Origin: an uncultured Candidatus Saccharibacteria bacterium
GTDB lineage: Bacteria; Patescibacteriota; Saccharimonadia; Saccharimonadales; Saccharimonadaceae
Length of the DNA stretch: 15,597 nucleotides
Reading direction: 5' to 3'
NCBI GenBank assembly: GCA_948511255.1
Contig: CAOQNC010000006.1
Location: 1 to 15,597, forward strand
Shown: positions 6,487 through 13,295 of the stretch, one piece after another
How positions within the stretch are numbered: the first letter of the stretch is position 1
Layout of the letters: each line of letters starts with the position of its first letter
Program-made: the position numbers and the translations under genes
Notes under the pieces: model-generated
What the model was told of the DNA's origin: nothing
Databases searched by the model: none
What the model saw: only the letters and a program-made list of their open reading frames with translations

Positions 6487-8535
6487 ATGCGTTACAAATA
6501 TACTATTCATAATCTAGACTGCGCAAACTGTGCCCGCGAAGTCGAAGAAACTCTCGCAAAAGACCAGCGTCTCGATCACGTCAGCGTCAACTTCAATACC
6601 TCCAAAGTCTCTTTCGATTCCGAAACCAAAATCGCGCTTGACGAGCTCAACCGTCTCATCCAAAAAGCCGAGCCGGAAGCCTATCTCACCGACAACGCTT
6701 CCGTCGATGATGTTCCAGCAAAGCCTCTCTGGCAAACAATTATTCTCGTCATCGCTCTAGTCATCGGCACTATTTCCTATTTCGCTCCACTCCCGACTGC
6801 CGTCAAAATTCTCGGCTACATCGTTGCCTACAGTATTTTGTTATATCGCACGACCAGGAACGCCGTCAAACTTCTCTTCAAAAGTCATACTCTAAACGAG
6901 AACGCGCTCATCACCATCTCCTGCATTGGCGCACTCTGTATTGGCGAAATACTTGAAGGTATGATGGTTATCGCGCTTTACACTATCGGCAAAATCTTAG
7001 AGGCTAAGGCATTAGATAACTCACGCCGCGGAGTCCAGGAACTCCTCGACCTCAAACAACCTTATGCCAACCTACTAGACCCAAAGACCAAGCAAATCCA
7101 AAAAATCTCCGTCGATGATATTAAAATTGGCGACTGCTTAGTCATCAAGAAAGGCGAAAAGATCCCCGTCGACGGCGTCATCGTCAAAGGCGAAACTACC
7201 TTAGATCTCTCCGCCCTTACCGGCGAAAGTCTCCCCGTAAAAGTCGCAAGAAATTCCAGTATCCTTTCCGGCTCCGTCAATACCGGCAACGTCATTCACC
7301 TTCGCGTCGAAAAAACTTTCGCAAGCTCTACCGTCGCCAAAATCCTGGAGCTACTCGAAGACGCCACCGACAAGAAAGCCAAAACCGAAACCATCGTCGC
7401 CAAAATCAGCAAAGTCTATACTCCAATCATCATCCTACTTTCGCTCCTCACAATCTTTCTACTTCCAACTATCTTTCACCTTTCATTCTCCGATGCAGTT
7501 TATCGTAGCCTCACTTTTCTTGTCATCTCTTGCCCTTGTGCAATCGCCATTTCCATCCCCCTCTCTTATTTCACCGGGATCGGCACCGCCAGCAAACACG
7601 GCATCCTCATCAAGGGTAGCAACTATCTCGACAACCTCAGCTCCGCAAAAAACATCATCTTCGATAAAACTGGCACCCTCACTAGCGGAAAGTTTTCCGT
7701 CACCAACATCGAGGTCTTCGATAATACTTATTCAAAAGACGAAGTCATCGATTTGCTTTTCGCCGGCGAAACACTTTCGGGGCATCCTATCGCCAGCTCC
7801 ATACTTAAGCTCCGACCTAAACACGCCAAACTTCCGAAAGTCAAAAACTTCCAGGAAATTACCGGACAAGGTATCACCTATACCATCAAAAATCAACATA
7901 TTTCCGTCGGCAATTCACTACTTTGCCCATGCCAAGAAAACGCCCTACTGCACGTTCATATCAACAATCAACACGTCGCTTCAGTCACTATTTCTGACAG
8001 TATCAAGCCTTCCGCGGCCGAAACCATCCAAGCCCTAGAAAAGCGCGATCTAACAACTTACATGTTCACCGGCGACAAAAACTCTGTCGCAAAGTCTATT
8101 GGGCGCGAACTCGGCATCGACCATATCTACGCCGAAATGCTACCGACCGATAAATTTCATCGCTTCGAGACTATCGCGAAAAACGCTCCGACTATTTTCG
8201 TTGGCGACGGAATTAACGATGCGCCGGTGCTCCGTCGTGCAGACATCGGTATCGCCATGGGCGCAGCCGGTTCTGAATCCGCCATTGAGGCAGCCGACGT
8301 CGTAATTATGAATGACGACCTTGCCAAAATCCCTTACCTCCTCAAACTCTCCGATTTCACAAAACATATCATTTACCAAAATCTCATCTTCGCCATCACG
8401 ATTAAAATTCTCATTCTCATCGCCAGCCTCTTTGGCCTCGCCAACATGTGGTTCGCGGTCTTCGCCGATACCGGCGTCACACTTCTCACCATTCTCAATA
8501 CCCTCCGTATCCTTCGCAAAACTTACACAAACTAA
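6487..8535 (+). CDS. cadA: Heavy-metal P1B-type ATPase (Cd/Zn/Pb exporter), 682 aa
   Basis: An inner-membrane pump that exports divalent soft metals using ATP. It has one N-terminal HMA domain with the metal-binding CANC (Cys12, Cys15), the TGES actuator motif (245-248), the CPC transport site (349-351), the DKTGT phosphorylation site (Asp393), SGHP (431-434), MFTGD (526-530) and GDGINDAP (573-580). CPC together with Asp661 in the last helix region (ADTGVTLL), and the C-terminal MNDDLAKIP-type pattern, point to the Zn/Cd/Pb subgroup (CadA/ZntA) rather than copper. Length is normal for one HMA domain. It is 4 nt from the repressor stop with an AGGAGT ribosome binding site overlapping the end of that gene, so the two are co-translated and under the same control. 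The metal is inferred from motifs. Confidence 0.94.
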   Translation: MRYKYTIHNLDCANCAREVEETLAKDQRLDHVSVNFNTSKVSFDSETKIALDELNRLIQKAEPEAYLTDNASVDDVPAKPLWQTIILVIALVIGTISYFAPLPTAVKILGYIVAYSILLYRTTRNAVKLLFKSHTLNENALITISCIGALCIGEILEGMMVIALYTIGKILEAKALDNSRRGVQELLDLKQPYANLLDPKTKQIQKISVDDIKIGDCLVIKKGEKIPVDGVIVKGETTLDLSALTGESLPVKVARNSSILSGSVNTGNVIHLRVEKTFASSTVAKILELLEDATDKKAKTETIVAKISKVYTPIIILLSLLTIFLLPTIFHLSFSDAVYRSLTFLVISCPCAIAISIPLSYFTGIGTASKHGILIKGSNYLDNLSSAKNIIFDKTGTLTSGKFSVTNIEVFDNTYSKDEVIDLLFAGETLSGHPIASSILKLRPKHAKLPKVKNFQEITGQGITYTIKNQHISVGNSLLCPCQENALLHVHINNQHVASVTISDSIKPSAAETIQALEKRDLTTYMFTGDKNSVAKSIGRELGIDHIYAEMLPTDKFHRFETIAKNAPTIFVGDGINDAPVLRRADIGIAMGAAGSESAIEAADVVIMNDDLAKIPYLLKLSDFTKHIIYQNLIFAITIKILILIASLFGLANMWFAVFADTGVTLLTILNTLRILRKTYTN

Positions 8536-8576
8536 TTTCTCCCGCCACAATTCTCACTACACATTTTTATATTCCG

Positions 8577-8585
8577 TAGTATAAT
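8577..8585 (+). promoter_or_regulatory. -10 element (TATAAT) before the single-pass membrane protein
   Basis: TATAAT at 8580-8585, preceded by GTAG. No clear -35 is seen 16-18 bp upstream. It lies 35 nt before the GTG start, leaving about a 28-nt leader with a strong ribosome binding site (AGAGGAG, 8606-8612). The 85-bp gap after the metal pump holds no terminator that I can see, so some read-through from the metal operon is possible. Confidence 0.45.
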
Positions 8586-8620
8586 AAACATAAGAACTAT
8601 ATTAAAGAGGAGAAGTTATC

Positions 8621-9382
8621 GTGGCAGAAACACGTAAAACTACTAAACCAAAAACCAACCCAGCCAAAAAGCCTGCGACCAAACCCGCCAGCAAGCCGTC
8701 CCTCAAACCAAAAGAAGTCAAAGAAGTAAAAACCACTACCACTTCCAAACCAAGCACCGCTAAGCCTGCTACCGCCGCCGGCAAAACTGGCGCCAGCAAA
8801 GGCATCCTCATCGCTATTATCGTCATCGCGATCATCGCCGTCGTTGCAGGCGTAGTCGTCTGTGTCATCAATGGCTGCATGAAAAATGACGAAACCGTCA
8901 TGATCGAAAACGGCAAAGGCGACAAAGTCGAATCTAAATATGTTTCGCTAGAAGGTTACAAGTATCGCGTCCTCGTCCCGACCAGCTTCAAAACCTTGAG
9001 CGCCGAAGAAATCGCCAAAGATTACGGCACCAGCGAAGCTCCTGAACTTGTCTACGCCAACGAAGAGAACACCGTCAATGTTGCTTTCAGCAAACCAAAC
9101 AACTCTTTGAAGAATGACGAAATCGAAGAGTATCTCAATGCTATGAAAACTATTCTCGGTACCAGCATGGACGTCATCAGTGCCAACATGGTCGAGAAAG
9201 ATGGCCACAACATCGGTATCCTCAAGATTGTCAGCGAACTCGAAGACGAGAAAATCTACAACCAAATGGCTTTCTTCTCCTACGATGACAAGCTCGCTAT
9301 CGTCACCTTCAACTGCCGCGACAACGTCCGCAACGAATGGGAAAAAGTCGGCGATTCTATCATCGACTCCATCAAGTTCTAA
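8621..9382 (+). CDS. Lys/Pro/Ala-rich single-pass membrane protein, 253 aa
   Basis: Function not recognised. Residues 1-60 are a basic low-complexity cytoplasmic tail of TKP/AKP/TTTSKP units. A single strong membrane helix spans about 61-84 (GILIAIIVIAIIAVVAGVVV). Residues 90-253 form an extracytoplasmic domain with alternating strands and helices. The positive-inside rule puts the tail in the cytoplasm and the domain outside. The start is GTG at 8621, chosen because AGAGGAG lies 8 nt upstream and no ATG exists nearby. The domain may be a PsbP/DUF1795-like fold, a guess based on length and pattern only. The gene is its own transcription unit, ended by the terminator at 9402-9433. Such tails are common in Saccharibacteria membrane proteins. 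Confidence 0.85.
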   Translation: MAETRKTTKPKTNPAKKPATKPASKPSLKPKEVKEVKTTTTSKPSTAKPATAAGKTGASKGILIAIIVIAIIAVVAGVVVCVINGCMKNDETVMIENGKGDKVESKYVSLEGYKYRVLVPTSFKTLSAEEIAKDYGTSEAPELVYANEENTVNVAFSKPNNSLKNDEIEEYLNAMKTILGTSMDVISANMVEKDGHNIGILKIVSELEDEKIYNQMAFFSYDDKLAIVTFNCRDNVRNEWEKVGDSIIDSIKF

Positions 9383-9401
9383 GCCAATCAACTAGAACAA
9401 C

Positions 9402-9433
9402 AAAAACTCCCGACCTAAAATCGGGAGTTTTTT
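9402..9433. terminator. Bidirectional Rho-independent terminator
   Basis: AAAAACTCCCGA (9402-9413) pairs with TCGGGAGTTTTTT (9421-9433) around a 7-nt loop. A-run and T-run on both sides make it work on either strand, serving the + gene ending at 9382 and the - gene ending at 9528. The 94 bp from 9434 to 9527 contain no ORF and no other clear signal. Confidence 0.9.
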
Positions 9434-9527
9434 AAGGTATTCGAAGTCGTAACCAGATGTTCAGTATATAACTTACTAAGCGTTTCGCTCCATTTTTTAT
9501 ACCGATATTTATGGTTAAGTATCTATA

Positions 9528-10484
9528 TTAGTCCATATACTTCTTCAAATACTCCACCACCATATCCATATATTGTTGATAAATCTTATCGTCATTCTGG
9601 AGTGCGTGTCCAGAATGTGGCAGTTCAAAGTAAGCGTGTGGCACATTATTTTCTTCTAAGGCTTTCTTTAGATGCGTGCTACTGTCATATGGACAAACTC
9701 GGTCGTGCTTGCCATAAGCCACTACACTTGGCACACTATCAGAATCCACCCACATATAACCAGAAATTGGTTTAATTAATTCTTCATATTCTGCTGTACC
9801 AAACATTTCCGGCTTGATTTCTTGCCCTGCCATTGTGCCGAATAGTCCCGCTGCGGCTACTTTTACATCTTCAGTATCTTGGTCTAGCCCATAAGATTTC
9901 CAGTCTTCCGGGTAAAAACTAGATGGCCCGACCGCCTCAAACATCATTTTCACCGGCACTGGCGCATCTTTCGCATCGCGGTAAGCGTAGAGCATCGCGA
10001 GCGTTCCGCCAGCCGAGCCGCCCGCTATCGCCATTCGGTCAATATGATAGCCCAGTTTTTCCGCCTCTGCCACTACTACCGGCATCGCTTGCTTAATTTC
10101 TTCGGACTGAGTATAGATATTCGCATCTAAGTTGTCCGCCGAGAAAAGTGTATAGTTAATTCCCGCCGTCACATATCCCATAGAGCAAAGCCATTCCAGA
10201 ATTGCTTTATCGTCTGTCTTGTCGCCAGTCGTAAACCCACCGGCGTGAAGATATCCTACTAAACCATAGTTTTTCTTGCCTTTATCTGCTGGCAAATATA
10301 AATCAAACTTTTCCGCTGGTTTATCACCATAGACTAAATCGGTCTGCGCAGTGCCAACTTCTTCACTCCATTCTACCTCGTAATCTTTCTGCCAAGATTT
10401 CGGCATTATTTTAGAGATCGCACCGACCGTAAACGCGACAACAAACACTAAGATACCCAATAAAACCATACCGACCTTCTTCAT
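9528..10484 (-). CDS. Alpha/beta hydrolase (esterase/lipase-like), membrane-anchored, 318 aa
   Basis: A serine hydrolase of the alpha/beta fold, BD-FAE/HSL-like group. It has an oxyanion-hole HAGGF (His80), nucleophile elbow GGSAGG (Ser157), acid KHDRVCP (Asp261) and base SGHAL (His293), so the triad is complete. An N-terminal hydrophobic helix (about 4-24) without a cleavage-type end probably anchors it in the membrane with the domain outside. The ATG at 10484 overlaps the stop of a 52-aa upstream ORF (ATGA), with a G-rich GGGGGT 9 nt away serving as a weak ribosome binding site. Its natural substrate is unknown: short acyl esters are typical of relatives. It is under divergent control with a TetR regulator at 10768. 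Codon use is richer in TTA/TTG/ATT than the neighbouring C-ending genes. Confidence 0.85.
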   Translation of the reverse strand: MKKVGMVLLGILVFVVAFTVGAISKIMPKSWQKDYEVEWSEEVGTAQTDLVYGDKPAEKFDLYLPADKGKKNYGLVGYLHAGGFTTGDKTDDKAILEWLCSMGYVTAGINYTLFSADNLDANIYTQSEEIKQAMPVVVAEAEKLGYHIDRMAIAGGSAGGTLAMLYAYRDAKDAPVPVKMMFEAVGPSSFYPEDWKSYGLDQDTEDVKVAAAGLFGTMAGQEIKPEMFGTAEYEELIKPISGYMWVDSDSVPSVVAYGKHDRVCPYDSSTHLKKALEENNVPHAYFELPHSGHALQNDDKIYQQYMDMVVEYLKKYMD

Positions 10485-10639
10485 AATAAATTACCCCCGA
10501 ATAATGTTCCGCCAACTAGCAAATTAATTACGCCGCGCACTACTAGCCGCCCCAATACTACTCCCACTAGCGCAATTAGAACGAATGCCACAATTCTATT
10601 TCCTTTCTTATTCTTTTTCGTAGCCACTTCTTCATTCAT
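10481..10639 (-). CDS. Small membrane protein, 52 aa
   Basis: A short ORF below the usual length cut-off, reading from ATG at 10639 to TGA at 10481-10483. Its stop overlaps the start of the hydrolase (ATGA), a classic coupling. The sequence begins MNEEVATKKNKKGNRIV, is basic at the N-terminus and then has one hydrophobic helix (about residues 16-45, with Gly and two Arg inside: RLVVRGVINLLVGG). It has no homologue that I recognise. Its role may be to partner or help insert the hydrolase. No good Shine-Dalgarno lies close to the start. The nearest purine-rich stretch is more than 20 nt upstream. The sense orientation, the coupling and the hydrophobicity support it, but I cannot show that it is translated. 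Confidence 0.6.
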   Translation of the reverse strand: MNEEVATKKNKKGNRIVAFVLIALVGVVLGRLVVRGVINLLVGGTLFGGNLL

Positions 10640-10697
10640 ATTATTTTGTAGTTTTATTCAAAACTTCTCCCTCATTACTTTATTTTCTTGGATGTCT

Positions 10698-10715
10698 ATG
10701 CTACAATTGTAGCAT
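10698..10715. promoter_or_regulatory. TetR-type operator containing overlapping divergent -10 elements
   Basis: A perfect 18-bp palindrome, ATGCTACAA/TTGTAGCAT. On the + strand it contains TGC-TACAAT (-10 at 10702-10707) for the TetR gene, and by symmetry the same on the - strand (10711-10706) for the small ORF and hydrolase. The predicted starts leave leaders of about 54 nt (TetR) and 60 nt (small ORF). A weak minus-strand -35 (TTGTGG, 10735-10730) lies 18 bp away. A TetR dimer on this site would occlude both promoters, and the regulator would repress itself. Confidence 0.75.
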
Positions 10716-10767
10716 TACGAAATATCATACCACAAGAGCAAAGCAACAGATAGGAGCATTTTGTAGC

Positions 10768-11259
10768 GTGAAAACTGAGAAGACCGCTAAAGATTTTATC
10801 ATTGAAGGCTTACTAATGCTAATGGCGAAAAAGCCCTACGGTGATATTACAATTACCGAAATCGCCGAGCGCGCCGGCGTTAATCGGGTGACATTTTATC
10901 GTATCTTTAATACTAAAGACGAAGTGGTAGAGGCGCATCTTACTCGGTGCGATGAGCTGTATAATCAAACCAAGCCGCAGTCTTCCGAGCAAAATGGTTT
11001 ATACCAAGTTTTCAAGTATTTTGAGGGCAATCGCAAAACTATTGAATTACTTTACAAATCTGGTGCCGAGCAACTTTTGCTTAGACATATCCTAAATGGT
11101 TGGCATTATACCGAAACTACCGATAATTTAGCAGCCTACATTCAGTCGGCTTGGGCGCATTTTATTGTTGGCTGGGCCAAAGAATGGTACCGCCGAGGTA
11201 TGAAAGAAACCCCAGAAGAATTATTAGAATTAGCGAAAAACCTTAATCTTCAAGGATAG
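10768..11259 (+). CDS. TetR/AcrR-family transcriptional regulator, 163 aa
   Basis: A repressor with a TetR-type helix-turn-helix at about residues 27-46 (ITITEIAERAGVNRVTFYRI), followed by a helical ligand-binding domain. It is a little shorter than the usual 190-200 residues. The C-terminal half (about 60-155) resembles the short DhaS/TetR_C type, but the ligand is unknown. The start is GTG at 10768, with TAGGAG 11 nt upstream; an in-frame TAG lies just before it. It is transcribed divergently from the hydrolase, so the hydrolase operon is its likely target. On its coding strand G and C are about equal, unlike neighbouring + genes that are C-rich, which suggests a different origin. Confidence 0.85.
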   Translation: MKTEKTAKDFIIEGLLMLMAKKPYGDITITEIAERAGVNRVTFYRIFNTKDEVVEAHLTRCDELYNQTKPQSSEQNGLYQVFKYFEGNRKTIELLYKSGAEQLLLRHILNGWHYTETTDNLAAYIQSAWAHFIVGWAKEWYRRGMKETPEELLELAKNLNLQG

Positions 11260-11498
11260 TAAATTAGTTCTTAACCTCTTTCTTCTGTACTGGCCGCAAA
11301 AAGGTCGCTCGCTATTACTTTCTATCGGACGTTGCCCAAAGTTCCATCAGGAACTAAAGATCATGGCGGTCGTACTATACCCACACGCCATAGGGCATTA
11401 ACAACCAAAAGAATAGAGGTAGAACCTTATAAATGGCTCAAAGAATTAGGTGAAAGTCCAAACCAAAACGGCGAAAATATTTCAATCGGGGCATTAAC
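11260..11498. other. Non-coding stretch between TetR gene and tRNA-Leu terminator
   Basis: I see no credible gene here. A small hairpin (AGTTCC-ATCA-GGAACT, 11340-11355) has no T-run. A 12-bp direct repeat GGGCATTAACAA occurs at 11393-11404 and again at 11489-11500. A frame open from 11332 runs through the tRNA antisense (WWAGRESNPHS type) and is considered spurious. No terminator for the TetR gene is visible. The stretch may be the scar of an insertion or a decayed gene. Confidence 0.5.
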
Positions 11499-11500
11499 AA
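11393..11500 (+). repeat. 12-bp direct repeat pair (GGGCATTAACAA)
   Basis: Copies at 11393-11404 and 11489-11500, 96 bp apart, immediately before the tRNA terminator. The pair may be accidental. The second copy is followed by the A-run of the tRNA-Leu terminator. Confidence 0.5.
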
Positions 11501-11537
11501 AAAATTTGTCCGTTCAACAGGGGTCAAACGGACAATT
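11499..11537 (-). terminator. Rho-independent terminator for tRNA-Leu
   Basis: On the minus strand TTGTCCGTT (11535-11527) pairs with AACGGACAA (11514-11506) around a 12-nt loop, followed by A and a run of six T (11504-11499). It starts about 20 nt after the tRNA 3' CCA. The orientation and position fit the tRNA transcript exactly. Confidence 0.85.
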
Positions 11538-11556
11538 AACTAACTTAAAAGGTATA

Positions 11557-11643
11557 TGGTGGGCGGGGAGGGAATCGAACCCTCACTCCCTTGCGAGAAC
11601 CAGATTTTGAGTCTAGCGCGTCTACCAATTCCGCCACTCGCCC
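11557..11643 (-). tRNA. tRNA-Leu (anticodon CAA), class II
   Basis: Decodes UUG. On the minus strand the 87-nt gene has 5' acceptor GGGCGAG, D-arm with GGTAGA, anticodon stem CTAGA/TCTGG around loop CTCAAAA (anticodon CAA), a long variable arm (TTCTCGCAAGGGAGT), T-arm GAGGG-TTCGATT-CCCTC, 3' acceptor CCCGCCC, A73 and an encoded CCA. A73 and the long variable arm are leucine identity features. Position 6 is A opposite C67, a mismatch in the acceptor stem. Its own promoter lies at 11676-11684 and terminator at 11499-11537. Confidence 0.95.
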
Positions 11644-11675
11644 ATAGTAAAACTAAAAAGTTCTAAACACCATTT

Positions 11676-11684
11676 ATTATAGCA
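11676..11684 (-). promoter_or_regulatory. Extended -10 promoter TGCTATAAT for tRNA-Leu
   Basis: The minus strand reads TGCTATAAT from 11684 to 11676, about 33 nt before the tRNA 5' end, giving a predicted leader of about 26 nt. No strong -35 is seen. It is the same nine-base element used elsewhere in the window. Confidence 0.7.
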
Positions 11685-11734
11685 CAAAATCTCGCGCAAA
11701 GGAAGCCCCAAAAACCATAAAAGTCCATCAAGTA

Positions 11735-11774
11735 TGCTATAATAACGAGCAGCGAACGAAAAGCATGCTATAAT
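11735..11774 (+). promoter_or_regulatory. Tandem extended -10 promoters of the sortase gene
   Basis: TGCTATAAT occurs twice, at 11735-11743 and 11766-11774, 31 bp apart, each within an 11-bp ATGCTATAATA repeat. The downstream copy is 7 nt from the ATG at 11782, so its transcript would begin at or one base before the start codon. The upstream copy would give a leader of about 32 nt. No Shine-Dalgarno is present just before the ATG (the sequence there is AGTATAT). Confidence 0.7.
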
Positions 11775-11781
11775 AGTATAT

Positions 11782-13239
11782 ATGGATTTCAATAACGGTG
11801 GGCCCTCTTCTAATTCCAATCGACATAAAACCGCTGCCGAAATTGCCCGCGAAAAAGTTCTCGCGGTTTATTCGTCAACCGTCAAAAGCCTCAAAAAACT
11901 TTCGCCAGATTCCAAGAACTCCCCCGACCAAGACCAATATCTCACCCCTCCAGCTCCCGACGCTATTTATTCTACTCCCGAAACCAACAATGCTCCCGAA
12001 GCCCCAGCTGCCCCCGAGCCAGACCCCTCAGCCTACCCAATTCAAAACATCCCCGCCCAAAACTACTCTTCAACCTACGCCGCCGAAGACTATGACCAGC
12101 CAAGTTACTCCGCTCCCTACTCCGAGCAAAACGACTACTACCAACAGGGAAACTACAACCAAGAAAACTATTATCAACAAAACACCTATGGTTCTGGCTA
12201 TACAGGCTACGATAATAATTACGACAGTTATAACAACCAGCCCGATTATAATCAATACGATCAAGCTGCCACATCCGACGTTCCGACTCATAATTCCGCC
12301 GGCTACGACTACACCGATGAGACTAGCTCGCTAAAAGACGCGCCAATCAACCAAACTGCCGTTGCCGACGAATGGCAACAATATCACTCCGCCTGGCAAA
12401 ATTACTATCAAAATTATTACAGCGAATACTACGCCAAAGCTGCCCAAAATTATCTCGCTACCGAAAAACTCAAGAACGAACGCGTTGCCAGCGGCGCCGC
12501 CCGTAAACACCGCCATACGAAACGCCTTATTCCGATTTTTATCCTCATCGCTGTCATCCTCGGCACACTTTTCCTTCAATACAACCGCCTTATCTTCGCT
12601 CCTATCATGGCCTACGTTTCACCAAACACCGAATCTGCTCCCACCAACATCGAAGCGGTCGACCCGACCGTATCTGGCGCCGTCACCGCCGACCCACGTC
12701 TCATTATTCCTAAACTCAATATCGACGTCCCGGTCGCTTTCAACATCCACTACAACGATACCTTCGAAGCCATGAACCACGGCGTCGCCCAATTCATGAT
12801 CCCCGGCGCCAGCGCCCTTCCTGGGCAAATTGGCAATCTTGTCATCTCGGGCCACTCCGCCGGCGACATTTACAGCAGTAACCCTTATAAGTTCATTTTC
12901 TCCGGTCTTGAACGCCTCGAAGCCGGCGACCTCATCTATATCAACTATGAATCAAAACGCTATACTTACCAGATGACCAGAAGCGAAGTTGTCGAGCCGA
13001 CCGACGTCGCCGCGCTCGTCTACGACACCAACAAGCCTATCCTCACCCTCATCACCTGCACCCCGCTCGGCACCTCCCGCTATCGCTTGCTCGTCATCGC
13101 CGAGCAAATCAGCCCAAGCTACGAAGGCGGCGAAATCCAAGAAACTCCCGACGCTGCTGATGGCGATTCAAATATCTCCATGCCCTCCAACGAGCCCTCC
13201 TTCTTCGAAAACATCTGGAGCGGCCTCTTCGGAAACTAA
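11782..13239 (+). CDS. Membrane-anchored sortase with long Tyr/Gln/Asn-rich N-terminal tail, 485 aa
   Basis: A transpeptidase that cleaves surface proteins at a sorting signal and links them to the wall or to pilin. The catalytic residues are seen: His358 (LVISGHSAG), Cys426 (TLITCTPLG) and Arg433 or Arg435 (TSRYRLLV), a class D/E-like sortase core at about 303-440. A membrane helix lies at 249-267, just after a basic stretch RKHRHTKR. The 248 cytoplasmic residues before it are odd: about 27 Tyr between residues 91 and 230, with many Gln, Asn and Ser (for example NDYYQQGNYNQENYYQQ). Typical sortases have only a short tail there. No sortase substrate with a sorting signal is visible in this window. 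The class is inferred from the TLxTC pattern. Confidence 0.88.
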   Translation: MDFNNGGPSSNSNRHKTAAEIAREKVLAVYSSTVKSLKKLSPDSKNSPDQDQYLTPPAPDAIYSTPETNNAPEAPAAPEPDPSAYPIQNIPAQNYSSTYAAEDYDQPSYSAPYSEQNDYYQQGNYNQENYYQQNTYGSGYTGYDNNYDSYNNQPDYNQYDQAATSDVPTHNSAGYDYTDETSSLKDAPINQTAVADEWQQYHSAWQNYYQNYYSEYYAKAAQNYLATEKLKNERVASGAARKHRHTKRLIPIFILIAVILGTLFLQYNRLIFAPIMAYVSPNTESAPTNIEAVDPTVSGAVTADPRLIIPKLNIDVPVAFNIHYNDTFEAMNHGVAQFMIPGASALPGQIGNLVISGHSAGDIYSSNPYKFIFSGLERLEAGDLIYINYESKRYTYQMTRSEVVEPTDVAALVYDTNKPILTLITCTPLGTSRYRLLVIAEQISPSYEGGEIQETPDAADGDSNISMPSNEPSFFENIWSGLFGN

Positions 13240-13295
13240 CAACAAAGAAGCTAACCGCAAGAGATAAATCTCGCAGGGAATTAATCATATAGAAA

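Noticed and set aside
6487..8535. Copper-exporter (CopA) identity for the P-type ATPase
   Set aside because: The last-helix Asp (DTGVTLL) and pairing with a CadC-like repressor fit the Zn/Cd/Pb group. Copper-type conserved residues in the last helices are not seen.
11340..11355. AGTTCC-ATCA-GGAACT inverted repeat
   Set aside because: Six-pair stem without a T-run, not near any gene start or end. Taken as chance.
11332..11610. Open frame of 92 codons ending GIWWAGRESNPHSLARTRF
   Set aside because: Its C-terminal part is the antisense of the tRNA-Leu, a well-known source of spurious proteins. It has no ribosome binding site and overlaps the tRNA terminator.
12331..12579. Hydrophobic or valine-rich antisense frames within the sortase gene and other long genes
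   Set aside because: They are mirror frames of C-ending codon genes, lack ribosome binding sites and look compositionally artificial.
13257..13275. Hairpin GAGAT-AA-ATCTC between the sortase and PEGA genes
   Set aside because: The stem is only five pairs with a two-base loop and has no T-run on either strand, so it is not a credible terminator.
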